This document shows, piece by piece, positions 57,000 to 64,000 of a DNA stretch of 64,000 nucleotides. Origin of the DNA: Anastatus disparis (lineage: Eukaryota > Arthropoda > Insecta > Hymenoptera > Eupelmidae); the NCBI GenBank assembly GCA_017163975.1, contig JAFFSR010000021.1, forward strand, positions 1,354,501 to 1,418,500, given 5' to 3'. The notes under the pieces are model-generated. The model had not been told where the DNA came from, did not search any database, and was given only the letters and a program-made list of their open reading frames with translations. How positions within the stretch are numbered: position 1 is the first letter of the stretch; each line of letters starts with the position of its first letter. The position numbers were made by a program, and so were the translations under genes.

Positions 57000-59900
57000 G
57001 TAGTTTATAAAATATTTTGGCAAAAATAAAAAAAAAATACTAAAATTTTTAAAATAATATGAATCTGTATGCTTTTCAACGACAATAAAAATAAATTTGT
57101 AAACTATTTTTAAAAATAGTAAAAACAGATATACATATTTTTTAACGACACCAAACAATAAATTTGTACGCTTTTTGCAGCGACAATAAAATATAAATTT
57201 ATAAGTTTCTTTTAGCAATTATAAAGAATAAATATGTAACCTTTTTTTATCGACAATAAAAATGATTCTGTAAGCTTCTTTAAGCGACAACAAATAATAA
57301 ATTTGTACGCTTTTATAATTTTTTTTTAGTGAAAATAAAAATAAATTTGTAAGCTTCTTTTAACGACATCTAATTAATTTGTATGCTTACATTAAATTTT
57401 TTTAGTGACAACAAACAATAGATCTGTACGCTTCAACAACAAAAATGAATGAATTTATAATCTTTTATAGCGACAGTAAACAATAAATTTGTACGCTTTT
57501 TTCAACAACAATAAGATATAAATTTATGTGTTTGTTTTAGCGATTATGAAAAATAAATTTGTAAGCTTCTTTTAGCGACAACAAACAATAAATTTGTATG
57601 CTTATATGAGGTTTTTTTAGTAACAACAAACAATAGATCTGTACGCTTCAGCGACAATAATAAATGAATTTGTAATCTTTTTTAACGACAGTAAACAATA
57701 AATTTGTACGTTTTTTTTAACGACAATGAGATATAAATTTACAAGTTTCTTTTAGTGATTATAAAAAATAAATTTGTAAACTTTTTTTAACGACAATAAA
57801 CAATAAATTTATATGTTTGTATGAAGTTTTTTTAGCGAAAACGAACTATCGCTTCAGCGACAATAATAAATTTGTAAGCTTTTTTTAGCGACAATAAAGA
57901 TGAATTTGTAAGCTTCTTTTAGCGACAATGAAGATAAATTTGTATGCTTATATGAAATTTTTTTAGTGACAACAAACAATAAATCTGTACGCTTCAGCGA
58001 CAATAATAAATGAATTTGTAATCTTTTTTAGCGACAATAAACAATAAATCTATACGCTTTTTTCAACAACAATGAGATATAAATTTACAAGTTTCTTTTA
58101 GCGATTATGACAAATAAATTCGTAAGCTTTTTTAGCGACAATAAAGATGAATTTGTAAGCTTCTTTTAGCGACAACAAGCAATAAATTTGTATGCCTATA
58201 TAAAATTTTTTTAGTAACAACAAACAATAAATCTGTACGCTTCAGCGACAATAATAAATGGATTTGTAATCTTTTTTAGCGACAGTAAACAATAAATTCG
58301 TACGCTTTTTTCAACAACAATAAGATATAAATATATAAGTTTGTTTTAGCGATGATGAAAAATAAATTTGTAAGCTTCTTTTAGTGACAACAAACAATAA
58401 ATTTGTATGCTTATATGCGGTTTTTTTAGTAACAACAAACAATAGATCTGTACGCTTCAGCGACAATAATAAATAAATTTGTAATCTTTTTTAACGACAG
58501 TAAACAATAAATTTGTACGCTTTTTTTAACGACAATGAGATATAAATTCATAAGTTTCATTTAGTAATTATAGAAAATAAATTTGTAAACTTTTTTTAAC
58601 GACAATAAATAATAAATTTATATGTTTGTATAAAGTTTTTTTAGCGACAACAAACAATCGCTTCAGCGACAATAATAATTTTGTAAGCTTTTTTAGCGAC
58701 AATAAAGATGAATTTGTAAGCTTCTTTTAGCGACAACAAGCAATAAATTTGTATGCTTGTATGAAATTTTTTTAGTAACAACAAACCATAAATCTGTACG
58801 CTTCAGCGACAATAATAAATGAATTTGTAATCTTTTTTAGCGACAATAAACAATAAATCTATACGCTTCTTTCAACAACAATGAGATATAAATTTATAAG
58901 TTTCTTTTAGCGATTATGACAAATAAATTTGTAAGCTTTTTAGCGACAATAAAGATGAATTTGTAAGCTTCTTTAAGCGACAACAAGCAATAAATTTGTA
59001 TGCTTATATAAAATTTTTTTAGTGAATACAAACAATAAATCTGTACGCTTCAGCGACAATAATAAATGAATTTGTAATCTTTTTTAGCGACAATAAACAG
59101 TAAATCTTTACGCGTTTTTCAACAACAATAAGATATAAATTTGTAAGTTTCTTTTAGCGATTATGATTAATGAATTTGTAAGATTTTTTTAGCGATATTA
59201 AACAATAAATTTATATACTTGTTTCAAATTGTTTCAGCGACAACAAACAATCGCTTCAGCGACAATAATAAATGAATTTGTAATCATTTTTAACGACAGT
59301 AAACAATAAATTTGTACGCTTTTTTCAATGACAATGAGATATAAATTTATAAGTTTCTTTTAATTATTATAAGAAATGAATTTGTAAGCTATTTTTAGCG
59401 ACAATAAACAATAAATTTATATACTTGTAAAAATTTATCGAGCGATAACAAAAAATCGTTTCAGCCACAATAATAAATTTGTAAGTTTTTTTAGCGACAA
59501 TAAAGATGAATTTTTAAGCTTCTTTTAGCGACAACAACCAATAAATTCGTACGCTTATATTAAATTTTTTTGGTGACAATAAACAATAAATCTGTACACT
59601 TCAGCAACAATAATAAATGAATTTGTAATCTTTTTTAGCGGCAGTAAACAATAAATTGGTACGCTTTTTTCAACGACAATGAGATATAAATTTATAAGTT
59701 TCTTTTAATTATTATAAAAAATAAATTTGTAAGCTTCTTTTAGCAACAATAAACAATAAATTTATATGTTTGTATAAAGTTTTTGTAGCGAAAACGAACT
59801 ATCGCTTCAGCGACAATAATAGATTTGTAAGCTTTTTTTAGCGACAATAAAGATGAATTTGTAAGCTTCTTTTAGCGACAACAAACAATCGCTTCAGCGA

Positions 59901-62900
59901 CAATAATAATTTTGTAAGCTTTTTTAGCGACAATGAAGATGAATTTGTAAGCTTCTTTTAGCGACAACAAGCAATAAATTTGTATGCATGTATGAAATTT
60001 TTTTTAGTGACAACAAACAATAAATCTGTACGCTTCAGCGACAATAATAAATGAATTTGTAATCTTTTTTAGCGACAATAAACAATAAATCTATACGCTT
60101 TTTTCAACAACACTAAGATATAAATTTATAAGTTTCTTTTAGCGATTATGACAAATAAATTTGTAAGCTTTTTAGCGACAATAAAGATGAATTTTTCGAG
60201 CTTCTTTTAGCGACAACAAGCAATAAATTTGTATGCTTATATAAAAATTTTTTAGTGAATACAAACAATAAATCTGTACGCTTTAGCGACAATAATAAAT
60301 TAATTTGTAATCTTTTTTAGCGATAATAAACAGTAAATCTTTTCGCGTTTTTCAACAACAATAAGATATAAATTTGTAAGTTTCTTTTAGCGATTATGAC
60401 AAATAAATTTGAAAGCTTTTTTTAGCGACATTAAACAATAAATTTATATACTTGTTTCAAATTGTTTCAGCGACAACAAACAATCGCTTAAGCGACAATA
60501 ATAAATGAATTTGTAATCTTTTTCAGCGACAGTGAACAATAAATTTGTACGCTTTTTTCAACGACAATGAGATATAAATTTATAAGTTTCTTTTCGTGAT
60601 TAAAAAAAATAAATTTGTAAGCTTCTTTTAGCGATAACAACCAATAAATTTGTATGCTTATATTAAATTTTTTTGGTGACAATAAACAATAAATCTGTAC
60701 GCTTCAGCAACAATAATAAATGAATTTGTGATCTTTTTTAGCGACAGTAAACAATAAATTTGTACGCTTTTTTTAACGACAATGAAATATAAATTTATAA
60801 GTTTCTTTTGGTGATTATAAAAAATAAATTTGTAAGCTTTTTTTAGCGACACTAAAGATGAATTTGTAAGCTTCTTTAAGCGACAACAAGCAATAAATTT
60901 GTATGCTTATATGAAATTTTTTTAGTGACAACAAACAATAAATCTGTACGCTTTAGCGACAATAATAAATGAATTTGTAATCTTTTTTAGCGACAATAAA
61001 CAATAAATCTATACGCTTTTTTTAACGACAATGAGATATAAATTTATAAGTTTCTTTTAGTGATTATGACAAATAAATTCGTAAGCTTTTTTAGCAACAA
61101 TGAAGATGAATTTGTAAGCTTCTTTTAGCAACAACAAGCAATAAATTTGTATGCTTATATAAAATTTTTTTAGTAACAACAAACAATAGATCTGTACGCT
61201 TCAGCGACAATAATAAATGAATTTGTAATCTTTTTTAGCGACAGTAAACAATAAATCTATACGCTTTTTTAACGACAATGAGATATAAATTTATAAGTTT
61301 CTTTTAGTGATTATAAAAAATAAATTTGTAAGCTTTTTTTAACGATAATGAACAATAAATTTATATGTTTGTATAAAGTTTTTCAGCGACAACAAACAAT
61401 CGCTTCAGCGACAATAATAAATTTGTAAGCTTTTTTAGCGACAATAAACATGAATTTGCAAGCTTCTTTTAGTGACAACAAGCAATAAATTAGTATGCTC
61501 ATATGAAATTTTTTTAGTGACAACAAACAATAAATCTGTTCGCTCCAGCGAAAATAATAAATGAATTTGTAATTTTTTTTTAGCGACAATAAACAATTCA
61601 TCTATACGCTTTTTTCAACAACAATGAGATATAAATTTATAAGTTTCTTTTAGCGACTATGACAAACAAATTCGTAAGCTTTTTTAGCGACAATAAAGAT
61701 GAATTTGTAAGCTTCTTTTAGCGACAACAAGCAATAAATTTGTATGCTTATATAAAATTTTTTTATTGAATACAAACAATAAATCTGTACGCTTCAGCGA
61801 CAATAATAAATGAATTTGTAATCTTTTTTAGCGACAATAAACAATAAATCTATACGCTTTTCTCAACAACAATGAGATATAGATTTGTAAGTTTCTTTTA
61901 GCGATTATGACAAATAAATTTGAAAGCTTTTTTTAGCGACATTAAACAATAAATTTATATACTTGTTTCAAATTGTTTCAGCGACAACAAACAATCGCTT
62001 AAGCGACAATAATAAATGAATTTGTAATCTTTTTCAGCGACAGTGAACAATAAATTTGTACGCTTTTTTCAACGACAATGAGATATAAATTTATAAGTTT
62101 CTTTTCGTGATTAAAAAAAATAAATTTGTAAGCTTCTTTTAGCGATAACAACCAATAAATTTGTATGCTTATATTAAATTTTTTTGGTGACAATAAACAA
62201 TAAATCTGTACGCTTCAGCAACAATAATAAATGAATTTGTGATCTTTTTTAGCGACAGTAAACAATAAATTTGTACGCTTTTTTTAACGACAATGAAATA
62301 TAAATTTATAAGTTTCTTTTGGTGATTATAAAAAATAAATTTGTAAGCTTTTTTAGCGACACTAAAGATGAATTTGTAAGCTTCTTTAAGCGACAACAAG
62401 CAATAAATTTGTATGCTTATATGAAATTTTTTTAGTGACAACAAACAATAAATCTGTACGCTTTAGCGACAATAATAAATGAATTTGTAATCTTTTTTAG
62501 CGACAATAAACAATAAATCTATACGCTTTTTTTAACGACAATGAGATATAAATTTATAAGTTTCTTTTAGTGATTATGACAAATAAATTCGTAAGCTTTT
62601 TTAGCAACAATGAAGATGAATTTGTAAGCTTCTTTTAGCAACAACAAGCAATAAATTTGTATGCTTATATAAAATTTTTTTAGTAACAACAAACAATAGA
62701 TCTGTACTCTTCAGCGACAATAATAAATGAATTTGTAATCTTTTTTAGCGACAGTAAACAATAAATCTATACGCTTTTTTAACGACAATGAGATATAAAG
62801 TTATAAGTTTCTTTTAGTGATTATAAAAAATAAATTTGTAAGCTTTTTTTAACGATAATGAACAATAAATTTATATGTTTGTATAAAGTTTTTTCAGCGA

Positions 62901-64000
62901 CAACAAACAATCGCTCCAGCGACAATAATAAATTTGTAAGCTTTTTTAGCGACAATAAACATGAATTTGTAAGCTTCTTTTAGTGACAACAAGCAATAAA
63001 TCAGTATGCTCATATGAAATTTTTTTAGTGACAACAAACAATAAATCTGTTCGCTCCAGCGAAAATAATAAATGAATTTGTAATTTTTTTTTAGCGACAA
63101 TAAACAATTCATCTATACGCTTTTTTCAACAACAATGAGATATAAATTTATAAGTTTCTTTCAGCGACTATGACAAATAAATTCGTAAGCTTTTTTAGCG
63201 ACAATAAAGATGAATTTGTAAGCTTCTTTTAGCGACAACAAGCAAAAAATTTGTATGCTTATATGAAATTTTTTTAGTGAATACAAACAATAAATCTGTA
63301 CGCTTCAGCGACAATAATAAATGAATTTGTAATCTTTTTTAGCGACAATAAACAATAAATCTATACGCTTTTCTCAACAACAATGAGATATAGATTTGTA
63401 AGTTTCTTTTAGCGATTATGACAAATAAATTTGTAAGCTTTTTTTAGCGACATTAAACAATAAATTTATATACTTGTTCGAAATTTTTTCAGCGACAACA
63501 AACAATCGCTTCAGCGACAGTAATAAATAAATTTGTAATCATTTTTAACGATAGTAAACAATAAATTTGTACGCTTTTTTCATTGACAATGAGATATTAA
63601 TTCATAAGTTTCTTTTAATTATTATAAAAAATAAATTTGTAACCTTTTTTTAGCGACAATGAACAATAAATTTACATACTTGTATAAAATTTATCGAGCG
63701 ATAGCAAAAAATCGTTTCAGCGACAATAATAAATTTGTAAGCTTTTTTTAGCGACAATAAAGATGAATTTGTAAGCTTCTTTTAGCGACAACAAGCAATA
63801 AATTTGTATGCTTGTATGAAATTTTTTTAGTGACAACGAACAATAAATCTGTACGCTTCGGCGACAACAATAAATGAATTTGTAATCTTTTTTAGCGACA
63901 ATAAACAATAAATCTATTCGCTTTTTTTAACAACACTAAGATATAAATTTATAAGTTTCTTTTAGCGATTATGACAAATAAATTTGTGAGCTTTTTAGCG
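57000..64000 (+). repeat. AGCGACAATAAA satellite, long right block
   Basis: At least 7 kb, running off the right edge. Units of about 35-45 bp carry TTTTAGCGACAATAAA and AATAAATTTGTAAGCTTC, and variants such as TTGTACGCTTCAGCGAC alternate in regular order. Longer periods are evident: about 1511 bp from roughly 60380 to 63410, where two nearly identical copies follow each other. Minus-strand frames rich in Leu/Lys/Phe are by-products of composition. Confidence 0.93.
60380..63410 (+). repeat. Two ~1511-bp higher-order satellite units
   Basis: Landmarks recur with an offset of 1511 bp: TCTTTTCGTGATTAAAAAAA at about 60590 and 62101, and the TCGCTTAAGCGAC site at 60483 and 61994. Copies differ by few bases, so the duplication is recent relative to the rest of the array. 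Confidence 0.85.

Noticed and set aside
60488..63908. Leu/Lys/Phe-rich minus-strand frames in the right satellite
   Set aside because: They repeat with the 1511-bp period and change with unit phase; satellite by-products.

Overview
The window is AT-rich eukaryotic DNA made almost entirely of transposable elements and satellites; I see no ordinary host gene. The mix of Ty3/Gypsy and BEL/Pao LTR elements, Helitrons, a tRNA-derived SINE, a LINE fragment, long-TIR DNA transposons and introns of 60-90 bp points to an arthropod, most likely an insect. The species cannot be fixed from sequence alone.

Left third (1-27 kb). Positions 1-1086 hold a decayed Gypsy integrase end, followed by AT-rich DNA with one SINE (1768-2061, 12-bp target duplication). 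A T-rich GGGCC-punctuated satellite starts near 3727. It was once continuous and now lies in three pieces (3727-6450, 18865-20708, 24405-27000). It was split by a 12.4-kb Ty3/Gypsy element on the minus strand (6451-18864, about 2.5-kb LTRs, gag-pol with in-frame stops) and by a 3.7-kb gag-bearing LTR element that has lost nearly all of pol (20709-24404). Both carry matching 4-bp target duplications.

Middle (27-42 kb). A 29-bp minisatellite is interrupted by a 291-bp MITE. Next is a decayed minus-strand Helitron (28567-35746), with regions in the order Ulp1-like protease, Lys-rich segment, Helitron N-domain, HUH Rep, PIF1-type helicase. A 170-bp dispersed repeat lies outside it on both sides. 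A 4.33-kb DNA transposon follows (37502-41835) with ~525-bp TIRs and ACAT duplications; its transposase carries a nested 658-bp near-perfect palindrome.

Right third (42-64 kb). Two copies of a satellite based on an AGCGACAATAAA..TTTGTAAGC motif lie in opposite orientation (about 43.1-43.8 kb and 57.0-64 kb). Between them are a five-exon OB-fold/RPA-like gene, a C2H2 zinc-finger ORF, a Helitron-type helicase 3' part and a small acidic ORF. The helicase is split by a young BEL/Pao element (47517-54817) with an open 1732-aa polyprotein, 5-bp duplication and tRNA-Tyr primer site. The acidic ORF is split by a 5'-truncated LINE. This arrangement suggests one large composite Helitron-related element bounded by inverted satellite arms. 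That is inference and is the main candidate for something not yet described.
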